NCBI GenBank assembly: GCA_021825445.1
Contig: JAKAHA010000003.1
Location: forward strand, 37,969-101,968
Direction: 5' to 3'
DNA from: a bacterium
GTDB lineage: Bacteria > Patescibacteriota > Microgenomatia > UBA1406 > GWC2-37-13
DNA length: 64,000 nt
Shown: piece after piece, positions 1-9,848 of the stretch
Position numbering within the stretch: the stretch's first letter is position 1
Layout: each line of letters opens with the position of its first letter
Position numbers and translations under genes: made by a program
Notes under the pieces: generated by a model
What the model was told of the DNA's origin: nothing
Seen by the model: the letters and a program-made list of their open reading frames with translations, nothing else
Databases searched by the model: none

Positions 1-93
1 GTTAAGTTGTTTATGTCATGTTAGGTAACATCATAAACAAATGTTTTTTATATTTCAAGAGCAAAGAATTAAGATAGGAAGTATAATATTGTT

Positions 94-399
94 ATGATTC
101 AATTGTTAATTGGTGCCAATGTCTTGATGATTGTTACTTTTCTATTAAAATATTCCAAAATACCTCCTCAGATTCCCCTATTTTATTCTCAACTTTGGGG
201 TGAAGGTCAATTGGCAGACTCTTGGATGATCTTTATCTTGCCAGCAGTTATGACCCTTCTGTATTTTGTGAATCAATATATTTTTAATAAATTTTATTAT
301 GAAAACATTTTTATAAAAAATATTTTTTACTATCTCAATCTTTTTCTTATAATAAGCTTTAGTTTAGTTTTTATTAAAATTATTTTTTTAGTTTCATGA
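94..399 (+). CDS. hypothetical membrane protein
   Basis: 101 aa ORF with hydrophobic segments; TATAAT 6 nt upstream of ATG. Confidence 0.6.
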   Translation: MIQLLIGANVLMIVTFLLKYSKIPPQIPLFYSQLWGEGQLADSWMIFILPAVMTLLYFVNQYIFNKFYYENIFIKNIFYYLNLFLIISFSLVFIKIIFLVS

Positions 400-1460
400 A
401 TTTTATTATTTTATTAGTTGCAACAATTTTTTCTTATCTCCTTACTATTCCAACAATAATACTTGCTAAAAAATTTCATTTAGTGACTGATTCTAAAACC
501 AGAAGTCACCCTGCCCATACTCACATTGGAATTATTCCTCGAGCCGGTGGTTTACCTATTTATCTATCAATTCTTTTTACATCACTCATATTTTTACCAG
601 TTAGTAAAATTATTTTTGGAATATTATTTGCTAGTTTTTTTTTAATCATTCTTGGTTTATTTGACGATGCATACGATCTTTCTCCATATTTAAGATTTAT
701 CGTAAATATTTTAATTTCCGCATTGGTAATTGCTTTTGGACTGGGAATTCCTTATATTTCAAATCCTTTTGGAGGGGTGATAAGGTTGGATTTTTGGCAA
801 ATTTCCATTAATTTTTTTGGGGCTCACTCTATTTGGATAATCGCCGATCTATTGGCAATAATCTGGCTCACATGGTCAACAAATATGATTAACTGGAGTA
901 AGGGAGTTGACGGTCAATTGCCAGGATTTGTTGCCATCACCGCAATATTTTTAGGATTAGTATCGCAGCGATTTACCAGTCATGATATTTCGGCACAATC
1001 GGTAACATTTTTAAGTTTTATTGTGGCAGGTGCCTATCTGGGTTTTCTGCCTCACAATTACTATCCTCAAAAAATTATGCCAGGATATGGTGGTGGAGCT
1101 CTTGCTGGTTTTCTACTTGGAATCCTTTCTATTCTTTCTTTTGGAAAAGTAGGAACGGCAGTTCTTATTTTGTCAATTCCACTAATTGACGCTACATACA
1201 CGATGATTAGACGATTAAAAAATAAAAAATCTCCATTTCGAGCCGATTGGGGACATTTTCATCATAGACTTATGGAGATAGGTTGGGGAAAAAGAAGAAT
1301 CGCCTGGTTTTATTGGATAATTTCACTGATTCTTGGAGTTGCAAGTTTGTTTTTGAAAGGAATTGAAAAATTAATCGCTTTTATCCTAGTTGGGGCTTTA
1401 CTTCTAACCTTCATGTATATAATTGAAGAAATGAAAAAGCAAAACAAAAAATTAATCTAA
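396..1460 (+). CDS. MraY/WecA-like glycosyl-1-phosphate transferase (glycosyltransferase family 4)
   Basis: Multi-TM protein with GLFDDAYDLSP and GHFHHRLMEIGW motifs typical of the WecA/TagO family. Confidence 0.85.
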   Translation: MNFIILLVATIFSYLLTIPTIILAKKFHLVTDSKTRSHPAHTHIGIIPRAGGLPIYLSILFTSLIFLPVSKIIFGILFASFFLIILGLFDDAYDLSPYLRFIVNILISALVIAFGLGIPYISNPFGGVIRLDFWQISINFFGAHSIWIIADLLAIIWLTWSTNMINWSKGVDGQLPGFVAITAIFLGLVSQRFTSHDISAQSVTFLSFIVAGAYLGFLPHNYYPQKIMPGYGGGALAGFLLGILSILSFGKVGTAVLILSIPLIDATYTMIRRLKNKKSPFRADWGHFHHRLMEIGWGKRRIAWFYWIISLILGVASLFLKGIEKLIAFILVGALLLTFMYIIEEMKKQNKKLI

Positions 1461-1611
1461 TTACCTAATTGATCTAATTTCTAATAAAATTCCAAGTATT
1501 CCAAACAACAATCAATTACCAATAAATCAATATTAAAATTTGTTTGTTTCTTAGTATTTGGTCATTGGTTATTACTTAGGTTAATTAGAATAATTAAAAA
1601 TTAGAAATTCT

Positions 1612-2730
1612 ATGAAGTATTTCATCAAAACATTTGGTTGTGTCCAAAATCATGCTGACTCCAAAAGAATCAGTTCTTATCTGGAGGCTCAAGGAATGAA
1701 GCCAGCCAAATCTTATGAAACTGCAGACTACATTGTCATCAATACCTGCATGATCCGAGAATCAGCCGAGAATCGTGTTTATGGTCTTATTAATAATCTT
1801 AAAAAAATGAAGAATGAAAAATCAAAAATGAAAATTATAGTTACCGGCTGTATGTCTGGGATGGCTGTCAAAGATAAAACCGGAAAATTTTTAAAATTAT
1901 TAAAAAGTCGAATGCCAGGAGCTGATGAATTTATACCAATTGATGAAATTGGTTTTGACACTACTCCACTTACTACTAACGAAAAGACTGCATTTGTCCC
2001 TATTTCAAATGGCTGTAATAATTTCTGCACTTATTGTGTCGTTCCCTATACTCGCGGTCGGGAAAAAAGTTTACCATACGAAGATATTATTGACGAATGT
2101 AAAAAACTAAAAAAATTAGGATACAATAATGTCACCCTTCTTGGTCAAAACGTCAATTCGTATGGAGCAGATTTAAAAATTAAAAATCTTAAACCCATTT
2201 ACGTCAAACATTTGGGTCGACATCGAATTCCAACATTATTTCCCTACCTACTTGAAGAAGTCGCCAAACTTGGTTTTGATAAAGTTGATTTTACTTCCAG
2301 CAATCCTTGGGATTTTTCCGATGAATTAATTGACGTCATTGCCAGAAATAAAAATATTACCCGAACAATTCATCTTCCCGTCCAGTCTGGAGACGATAAT
2401 GTTTTAAAAAGAATGAATCGTTGGTACACAGCGGACGAGTACCTCGCTCTAATATCAAAGATCAAAGCTCAAATATCAAATATAAAATTCACTACGGACA
2501 TCATCGTTGGGTTTTGTGGAGAGACAGATGGTGAGTTTAAAAATACAGTTAAACTTTGTAAAAAGGTTGGTTTTACTTGGGCTTTTGTTTCAGTTTATTC
2601 AAAGCGCCCAATGGCAGTTGCGTCAAATAAAATTTACGAGGACGACGTCCCTCACACCGTAAAAGACAAACGCTGGAAGATACTCGATGACCTAATCAAC
2701 AAACCGCATTTGAAGAAAAAAATCAAATAA
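1612..2730 (+). CDS. MiaB-like tRNA methylthiotransferase (radical SAM), no obvious TRAM domain
   Basis: KTFGCVQNHADS N-terminus, CNNFCTYCVVPYTRGRE radical SAM motif. Confidence 0.88.
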   Translation: MKYFIKTFGCVQNHADSKRISSYLEAQGMKPAKSYETADYIVINTCMIRESAENRVYGLINNLKKMKNEKSKMKIIVTGCMSGMAVKDKTGKFLKLLKSRMPGADEFIPIDEIGFDTTPLTTNEKTAFVPISNGCNNFCTYCVVPYTRGREKSLPYEDIIDECKKLKKLGYNNVTLLGQNVNSYGADLKIKNLKPIYVKHLGRHRIPTLFPYLLEEVAKLGFDKVDFTSSNPWDFSDELIDVIARNKNITRTIHLPVQSGDDNVLKRMNRWYTADEYLALISKIKAQISNIKFTTDIIVGFCGETDGEFKNTVKLCKKVGFTWAFVSVYSKRPMAVASNKIYEDDVPHTVKDKRWKILDDLINKPHLKKKIK

Positions 2731-2733
2731 AAC

Positions 2734-3708
2734 TTAAATTGCCTCCCATCTATTGAAAACTCCCTGTATGTTTCCGAATTTTTGATTTATCGCGTAATCA
2801 AAAAGTCCCGGATAGTTTTTAAAACTATCACCTGACGTGAAAGAAAAATAATCTTTTCCAAAGACCTCTGTCAATACCATAGGTGGTACAAAGAGAGCAT
2901 TTTGTTCAATTGTTTTAGCTGGAGAAATAAATCCTGCATTGGCAATTTCCCACCAAGTAGTTTGGTTGCCTTGCGTATATCGGATGGCACAAAGAGGACT
3001 GTCCATAGTTGGATTAGCATTTCTCCAATTTATTCCTCCAAGCCATTTATCGTCGGCGATTTCATCTAACGACATTATAGGTATGCTCCCTGCTGGCATT
3101 TTTTCAACAAATTTTGGTGACGTATAAGCTCCATTTATTGCCTGAGGTACAATCGTAAGAGAAGGAAATATACTTTCAATTGGTCTATTACCTATTAAAA
3201 CAGGGAAAAGACCATCGACAGAAGTTGATTGAATAAGTTTTTCTGTATCAATCTCTAAAACTACTGCAGGTTGAGGGATAACTTTACCAGATTCTCTATA
3301 CATATATTCAACATTTAATAATCTGTCTTCAACACGGTGGGTAATAAAAGGATGTGATCCCTTTTGATAGAAAGGTTCAAGACCATAAAGAATATTGCGA
3401 ATGTGATCTAACCATCCTTCACGAATATTTGGAATTAAATACATCTTTTCGACAAAACTATCAACAACTTTTTTTAATTTTTTATTATTAACAGGTACTT
3501 CTCCATTATCTAAAGCCCCTAATATTGAACTTAATTCATCAGAAAGAATATATCTACCATTTTTGAGTTGTAAAAAAATTTCAATTCCAATCTTGTTTAT
3601 ATCTAATCCCTCTGATCTGTTTTGGTGTACTATTTGCTCTGCATCAATCTGGGGACCGGAGAAAATAAACTGTTGTAAATTTCCTAATTTCATTCCAAGA
3701 GTCTGCAT
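2734..3708 (-). CDS. hypothetical protein; probable C-terminal part of a frameshifted gene with 3690..4097
   Basis: 324 aa ORF overlapping the upstream ORF in another frame. Confidence 0.5.
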   Translation of the reverse strand: MQTLGMKLGNLQQFIFSGPQIDAEQIVHQNRSEGLDINKIGIEIFLQLKNGRYILSDELSSILGALDNGEVPVNNKKLKKVVDSFVEKMYLIPNIREGWLDHIRNILYGLEPFYQKGSHPFITHRVEDRLLNVEYMYRESGKVIPQPAVVLEIDTEKLIQSTSVDGLFPVLIGNRPIESIFPSLTIVPQAINGAYTSPKFVEKMPAGSIPIMSLDEIADDKWLGGINWRNANPTMDSPLCAIRYTQGNQTTWWEIANAGFISPAKTIEQNALFVPPMVLTEVFGKDYFSFTSGDSFKNYPGLFDYAINQKFGNIQGVFNRWEAI

Positions 3709-4097
3709 AAAAGCGGAACTAAATGAACTAAAATACCTTTATCAGTTGAAACATTTCCCAAAAAATGAGCATCGGTTGGAATTAATTTTTCCCCTCTCTG
3801 AAGATTTTCAAGAGCCTTTCCACCACTTACGTGATATACAGTTTTTGGATATGGTAAAACGTCTGCTTTATCTGTCAGGAATACATTCGGACCATAATAA
3901 TAATCTTCCATTGAAACACCAATGCTATCATATAATAATGACTTGAGGGTTTTATGATTAGTTTGCTTTGCCATACGCCCTCCTGCATCTTCTAGGATCT
4001 TAACAAGTTTTCCATATTCGTTGATTCCAGGTGACACAAGTTGTTCATGTTTTTTTGTTATTATTGTTTGTGGATTTATTTCCGCTCTCATATTCAC
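3690..4097 (-). CDS. hypothetical protein; probable N-terminal part of the same gene as 2734..3708
   Basis: 135 aa ORF ending in a low-quality tail (VPLLCRLLE) where the downstream frame opens. Confidence 0.5.
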   Translation of the reverse strand: MNMRAEINPQTIITKKHEQLVSPGINEYGKLVKILEDAGGRMAKQTNHKTLKSLLYDSIGVSMEDYYYGPNVFLTDKADVLPYPKTVYHVSGGKALENLQRGEKLIPTDAHFLGNVSTDKGILVHLVPLLCRLLE

Positions 4098-4135
4098 GTA
4101 TTATAGGATATTTAACTAAAAATCTCAATATTTCC

Positions 4136-4483
4136 TTAAACTGTAGCTTTTTGAAGTAGTTTTTTTATGCTTTCTTTGAATGTTGGTAAATCTTCTTTGA
4201 TTGTATCCCAAACAATATTCAAATCGACTCCAAAATATTCATGAATAATAAAATTTCTCATTCCAATCACTTTTTCCCATTCGATATCAGGATTTGATTC
4301 AATAAAATTTTCATCTAAATTATTTGCAGCTTCTCCAATGACTTGAAAACTCCGCAGAACTGCGTCGTGAGTTTTTTTATCAGCAACAAAATCATCTGAC
4401 GAAGTAGTATTTTTTATGTAGTCTTCGATATTTTTAATTGCTTCTAAAATATGATTGAGAAATAACAAATTATTTTTTTTCAT
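4136..4483 (-). CDS. HepT-like HEPN-domain (DUF86) toxin
   Basis: RNFIIHEYFGVD matches the Rx4HxY HEPN RNase motif; paired with adjacent MNT. Confidence 0.85.
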   Translation of the reverse strand: MKKNNLLFLNHILEAIKNIEDYIKNTTSSDDFVADKKTHDAVLRSFQVIGEAANNLDENFIESNPDIEWEKVIGMRNFIIHEYFGVDLNIVWDTIKEDLPTFKESIKKLLQKATV

Positions 4484-4761
4484 ATTTGATAAATAACCCT
4501 TTCATCTTTTAAAATATTATTTTTTAACATCGGGTTGATACTTCCATAAGTTATTAAATCTACCGATTTTTTTAGAGTAGCCTTAAGATCTATCTGCATT
4601 CCTGCCATATCAAAAAGGGTTGTCCCTTTGGCTGGCTCAATAAGTATATCAACATCACTTTTTTCATTATCCTCCCCCCTTGCATAAGACCCAAAAAGAG
4701 CTATTTTTTTTACCCTATAGCCTTGAAGAATTTCAATAATATTATTTATATCTAGTTTCAT
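4480..4761 (-). CDS. MntA-like minimal nucleotidyltransferase antitoxin
   Basis: GSYARGEDNEKSDVDILIE = GSx10DxD motif; 4-nt overlap with HEPN gene. Confidence 0.87.
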   Translation of the reverse strand: MKLDINNIIEILQGYRVKKIALFGSYARGEDNEKSDVDILIEPAKGTTLFDMAGMQIDLKATLKKSVDLITYGSINPMLKNNILKDERVIYQI

Positions 4762-4791
4762 ACATAGTAAATTATATCATGTAACAAAAAA

Positions 4792-5889
4792 TTAAATAAT
4801 TTTTCTTTTTGTACTTCTCTCTAAGTGAACCAGGATTTCGTAAGGGATTGCACCGATAATTTTTGCAGAATTTTCAACGTTGTTTTCATTATTGCTATTT
4901 GAGAAAATTATTACTTCATCACCCACTTTTATATTTTTTATTCCTGATACATCAACTGTTGATATATTCATACTAACCCGACCAATAATTGGACATAATT
5001 GATTTTTTATCAAAACCATTCCTTTATCTGATAATCTTCTATCGACTCCGTCGTTATACCCAATTGGGAGTATCGCAATTTTTCCATTGTTTTTTGCCTC
5101 GAAAGTGAAATCATAACCAACTTTTTCTCCTTTAATTATTTTTTTAACCTGCACAACATGAGTCTTCAATTGAAGAACCGGCTTTAACCCTTTATTATTT
5201 ATAGAATTAATTCCATACAAAGCCAACCCAGCCCTTGAAACATTTGTTATATTTGAAAGTTGTATTTTGTGACTGTTTATAAGTCCAGAAGAATTACCAA
5301 AATGAATGAATTTAGGAATAATTGAGTGTTTTTTCAAAATACTAATCGCTTTTTTAAATTGATCAATCTGCTTTTTTGTATCAATATTTTTTGGATCTTC
5401 GGCTAGAGCTAGATGTGACACTAAACCATCAATATGATTCTTTTCTTTCGTTGACAAATTTCCTAAAAAATTTTCTAGCTCATCAACTCTTACTCCTTCT
5501 CTATGCATTCCTGTATCGACAAATAAATGTATCTTTGCTTGAGGTTGATACCTTAGTATTCCTCGAAGTTGTTCTAAATCAAAGACTGAATATGAAAATG
5601 GCAATTTTTTAATTGATAAATTTTCCGGATTAACATAACCCGTAATCAAAATTGGGGTTTTAATTTGCGCCCTTAATAACTGATAAGCTTCGTAAATACT
5701 ATCGACACAAAAAAATACTGGATTTAATTTTTCCAAAATTGATCCAACCTCAACAATTCCATGTCCATAAGCATTACTTTTTAAAACCGGAGCAATTCGG
5801 ACATCATGATTAATACTTGAAAGATGTTTATAATTATTGATTAATCTTAAACGACTAATTTCAACAACATTCAATGGTTGATATCTCAT
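4792..5889 (-). CDS. alr: alanine racemase
   Basis: APVLKSNAYGHG PLP-lysine motif, RAGLALYGI, LPIGYNDGVDRRLS; start trimmed to MRYQPLNVVEIS. Confidence 0.92.
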   Translation of the reverse strand: MRYQPLNVVEISRLRLINNYKHLSSINHDVRIAPVLKSNAYGHGIVEVGSILEKLNPVFFCVDSIYEAYQLLRAQIKTPILITGYVNPENLSIKKLPFSYSVFDLEQLRGILRYQPQAKIHLFVDTGMHREGVRVDELENFLGNLSTKEKNHIDGLVSHLALAEDPKNIDTKKQIDQFKKAISILKKHSIIPKFIHFGNSSGLINSHKIQLSNITNVSRAGLALYGINSINNKGLKPVLQLKTHVVQVKKIIKGEKVGYDFTFEAKNNGKIAILPIGYNDGVDRRLSDKGMVLIKNQLCPIIGRVSMNISTVDVSGIKNIKVGDEVIIFSNSNNENNVENSAKIIGAIPYEILVHLERSTKRKII

Positions 5890-5946
5890 GCTTAGAAAGT
5901 AGTATAGCAAAACTGTTTTAAAATTTTTTTTGATATAATTTTATTA

Positions 5947-6957
5947 ATGAAACTACTTGTCACAGGTGGAGCAGGATTTATCGGATCAAATTTTATTCTT
6001 TATTGGTTAAAAAAATATCCCCAAGACAAAATAATCAACTTAGATAAGCTCACCTATGCAGGTAATTTGGAAAATTTAAAGTCAATTGAAAAAAATCCCA
6101 ACTATGAATTCGTCCAAGGAGATATTTGTAACCCTCAACTAGTTAACCAGTTAACTGAAAAAACTGATATTATCGTCCACTTTGCAGCAGAGTCGCATGT
6201 TGACCGATCAATTCTTGACCCTGCTCCATTTATAAAAACCAATATTGAAGGTACTTATGTTTTGCTTGAATCAGCTTTAAAAAATAAAATTAAAAGGTTT
6301 CATCACGTCTCAACTGATGAAGTTTTTGGAGCCTTGGAGTTAAATTCCGAGGAAAAATTTAATGATGCAACTCCTTATAATCCTCATAGTCCCTACTCTG
6401 CATCAAAAGCATCATCCGATCATTTAGTCAGAGCATACTTTGATACTTATGAATTACCTATGACTATCTCCAATTGTTCCAATAATTTTGGTCCTCTACA
6501 ATTTCCGGAAAAATTAATTCCACTTGCCATAACAAATTTAATTGAGGGAAAAAAAGTTCCGGTTTACGGTGATGGGCTTTATGTCCGTGACTGGCTTTAT
6601 GTCGAAGATCACTGCAGGGCAATAGATTTGATCCTACAAAAAGGAAAAGTTGGAAAAACATATTTGGTTGGTGGATTGACAGAAGATATTGCCAACCTTG
6701 ATATTATTAAAAAGATTCTAAAAATTATGGGAAAAGATGAAATGCAAATTGAATACGTTAAAGACCGCCCAGGTCATGACCGCCGCTATGCGGTGGACTG
6801 GTCAAGAATAAATAAAGAATTAGGATGGAAACCCGAACATAATTTTGATGAATATTTAAGAATAACCGTTGATTGGTATAAAAATAATCAAGAGTGGTGG
6901 AAAAGAATTAAGACGGGAGAATATCAAAAGTATTATGAAAAACAATATTCAAAATAA
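5947..6957 (+). CDS. rfbB: dTDP-glucose 4,6-dehydratase
   Basis: GGAGFIGSNF, HFAAESHVDRSI, YSASKASSDHLVRAY. Confidence 0.93.
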   Translation: MKLLVTGGAGFIGSNFILYWLKKYPQDKIINLDKLTYAGNLENLKSIEKNPNYEFVQGDICNPQLVNQLTEKTDIIVHFAAESHVDRSILDPAPFIKTNIEGTYVLLESALKNKIKRFHHVSTDEVFGALELNSEEKFNDATPYNPHSPYSASKASSDHLVRAYFDTYELPMTISNCSNNFGPLQFPEKLIPLAITNLIEGKKVPVYGDGLYVRDWLYVEDHCRAIDLILQKGKVGKTYLVGGLTEDIANLDIIKKILKIMGKDEMQIEYVKDRPGHDRRYAVDWSRINKELGWKPEHNFDEYLRITVDWYKNNQEWWKRIKTGEYQKYYEKQYSK

Positions 6958-7417
6958 AAAGAACAAGAATAGCAAAAAAATATTTTTTTTCGTTTTTATA
7001 ACTTTTTTTCTTCTTGTACTTGTTTCTTTTATCATGAAGAATAATTTAGATAATTGTAGAAGTTACTTCCAATTTTGCAAAAATGGCTGGCACTATGAAA
7101 AAAACTTTTTAGGACAAAAAGTTAGCATCCATTATAAAATTGATTCAATTACAGGTAAAAGACTTACTATTGGAGGATTAGGATGCGTCTTTGAAGAAGA
7201 TTCTCCAGAAAATTGGGGTAAACTAGTCATGACTTTACAAAATGCTAAAAAAATCAGACAAGATAACACTACTGCTATTTATGAACTAAGTAACGGACAA
7301 ATAGGTAAAATAACTAATAAACAAAGACCGTACGCTGATGACATTATTTCATTTGCAGTTTCAAATTTAATTTTTAAAGGAACTAGTTGTGAAATTAAAG
7401 GATTAGATAATCCATAA
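6935..7417 (+). CDS. hypothetical membrane-anchored protein
   Basis: N-terminal TM; start trimmed to MKNNIQNKKNKN, overlapping the rfbB 3' end. Confidence 0.55.
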   Translation: MKNNIQNKKNKNSKKIFFFVFITFFLLVLVSFIMKNNLDNCRSYFQFCKNGWHYEKNFLGQKVSIHYKIDSITGKRLTIGGLGCVFEEDSPENWGKLVMTLQNAKKIRQDNTTAIYELSNGQIGKITNKQRPYADDIISFAVSNLIFKGTSCEIKGLDNP

Positions 7418-7466
7418 TAGTTTGTCATCCCTGACAAAATCACCAATTAAGTTTAATTGAAAAAAT

Positions 7467-8306
7467 ATGTTAAAAATAGCTTTAACTGGTGCGGATGGGT
7501 TGGTTGGATCACGAATAATCGAACTACTTAAAAATGATTTTGAGTTTATTTCTTTGCCTCAAAAATTGATGGATATTACGGATCGTGTGCAGGTTAATAG
7601 CGCCCTAAAAGATTTAGACTTTGACATCTTTTTTCATTTAGCAGCTTACACTAACGTTCCGGGAGCAGAAACAAATCGCGAACTTTGTTTTAAAATTAAC
7701 GTTGATGGAACAAAAAATGTTTTTGAGACCGTAAAAGAAAAAAATAAAAAATTTATTTATGTTTCAACCGACTTTGTCTTTGATGGTGCAAATCCTCCAT
7801 ATATTGAAGATTCTATTCCAAATCCTGTAGGAGTTTATGCCCAGTCAAAATTTGAAGGGGAAAAAATCATAGGTAGTGAGGCAATGATTGTCAGGATTGC
7901 CTACCCTTACAGGGCGGCATTTGAACTGAAAAAAGATTTTTTCCGAACTTTCAAATATTATTTAGAAAATAAAAAACCATTATCAATGATTACAGATTCA
8001 TTGATGACACCAACTTTTATCGACGATATTGGGAGTGGACTTAAATATTTATTTAATAATTACTCTCCAGAAATTTATCATCTGGTTGGCAGTGAATCAA
8101 TTTCTCCGTATGAGGCAGCCATCAAAGTGGCTGAAATTTTTGAATTTGATAAATCACTAATCGAAAAAACAACTTATGAAGAATATATAAAAGGAAGGGC
8201 TAAACTTCCACAATTTGCAACCATTAAAAGTAAGAAAAATAATTTTTGGAAGATGAAAGGTTTCGAACAGGGTCTAATAGAGATTAAAAGACAATTAACC
8301 AAATAA
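7467..8306 (+). CDS. rfbD: dTDP-4-dehydrorhamnose reductase (RmlD-like)
   Basis: TGADGLVGSRI, YVSTDFVFDG, YAQSKFEGE. Confidence 0.88.
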   Translation: MLKIALTGADGLVGSRIIELLKNDFEFISLPQKLMDITDRVQVNSALKDLDFDIFFHLAAYTNVPGAETNRELCFKINVDGTKNVFETVKEKNKKFIYVSTDFVFDGANPPYIEDSIPNPVGVYAQSKFEGEKIIGSEAMIVRIAYPYRAAFELKKDFFRTFKYYLENKKPLSMITDSLMTPTFIDDIGSGLKYLFNNYSPEIYHLVGSESISPYEAAIKVAEIFEFDKSLIEKTTYEEYIKGRAKLPQFATIKSKKNNFWKMKGFEQGLIEIKRQLTK

Positions 8307-8439
8307 GTTTTTTTCTTAATACTAGAATTTTGTTAGATTGTTCTATTGTTACATTGTTCTATTGCTAAAACAACAATATAACAATGAAGCAATGAAACAA
8401 TGTTGTCTTTGTTAAGAGTTTTTTGTATTATTTGTTTTT

Positions 8440-9729
8440 ATGACTATCTCAATCGTTGGACATGGATACGTGGGTTTAGTTACCGCCTGTGTGCTAGCCG
8501 ATTTTGGAAATCAGGTTCATGTTATTGGTCATACTCAAGAAAAAATCAGCAGATTAATGTCGGGAGATCCAATTATTTATGAACCAGGACTTAAAGAAAT
8601 CTTACAAAAAAATTTATCCGCAAAAAGAATTAATTTTACCTTGGATTATAAAAAACCAATTTCGGAATCTGATATAGTCTTTATTACTGTAGGAACCCCG
8701 CCAAAAGAAAATGGCGAAGCTGATCTTTCCGCTGTCATAACAGTCGCTAAAAAAATTGCTCAAAATTTAAAAAAAGAATTTACTGTTGTATCATGCAAAA
8801 GTACTGTACCCTTGGGTACCAATCTCGAAATAGAAAAAATAATTAATAAAAATAAATTAGCAGGTATCGAATTTGCTGTTGCCTCTTGCCCAGAATTTTT
8901 AAGAGAAGGAACTGCATTAAAAGATACTCTTTTACCCGATCGAATAATTATTGGATCGGAATCTGAAAAAGCTAAAGAAGCATTAATTAATCTTCATAAA
9001 CCAATTGGAGGAAAAAGAGTTATTACAAATTTAGCCTCAGCTGAACTTATAAAATATGCATCAAATTCTATTCTTGCTACTAAAATTTCATTTGCTAATT
9101 TAATTTCTTTTTATTGCGAAAAAACTGGAGGCGATGTTGAGACGGTACTAGACGGCGTCGGACTGGATCATAGAACAGGTCGTAACTTTTTGTTCCCTGG
9201 ACTTGGATACGGAGGATCATGTTTTCCAAAAGACGTCAAAGCATTACTTGCAATAGGCAATAATTTAGGCGTTGATACTTCATTACTTAAAGCTGTTGAG
9301 GACATTAATAAAACAGCCAAAGAAAATATGATAGAAAAGATAGTCAAATATTCACCTGGTAAAAGTATTGCGATCTGGGGACTAAGTTTTAAACCTGATA
9401 CAGACGATATCCGCGAAGCACCTGCTCTTTATATCATAAGCGCTTTGATTGAAAAAGGTTTTAGTATCAAAGCATTTGATCCAGTCGCAATGGAAAATGT
9501 TAAAAAAAGTTTTAAAGGAAAGATTAATTTTGTTGACGATCAATATGAAGCGGTCAAAGATTCCGACGCCCTTTTCGTTGCTACCGAATGGAATGAATTT
9601 AAACAAATAGATTTGAATCGAGTGAAATCTTTACTCAAAACTCCGGTGATTTTTGATGGAAGAAATATTTATGACACAGAAACTATGAAAAAATTAGGTT
9701 TTAAATATTATTCAGTAGGTAGAGTTTGA
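8440..9729 (+). CDS. ugd: UDP-glucose 6-dehydrogenase
   Basis: GHGYVGLVTACVLADFG, FPGLGYGGSCFPKDVKAL. Confidence 0.94.
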   Translation: MTISIVGHGYVGLVTACVLADFGNQVHVIGHTQEKISRLMSGDPIIYEPGLKEILQKNLSAKRINFTLDYKKPISESDIVFITVGTPPKENGEADLSAVITVAKKIAQNLKKEFTVVSCKSTVPLGTNLEIEKIINKNKLAGIEFAVASCPEFLREGTALKDTLLPDRIIIGSESEKAKEALINLHKPIGGKRVITNLASAELIKYASNSILATKISFANLISFYCEKTGGDVETVLDGVGLDHRTGRNFLFPGLGYGGSCFPKDVKALLAIGNNLGVDTSLLKAVEDINKTAKENMIEKIVKYSPGKSIAIWGLSFKPDTDDIREAPALYIISALIEKGFSIKAFDPVAMENVKKSFKGKINFVDDQYEAVKDSDALFVATEWNEFKQIDLNRVKSLLKTPVIFDGRNIYDTETMKKLGFKYYSVGRV

Positions 9730-9848
9730 AAATTGTTATTTGAAAATCGAAATTAGTAATGGAAATTAGAAATTCGTAAAATTGTTTTCCAATTTCTATT
9801 CGCTATTTTCTATTACTAGTCACTAATTTCTAACAACAAATTTCTAAT

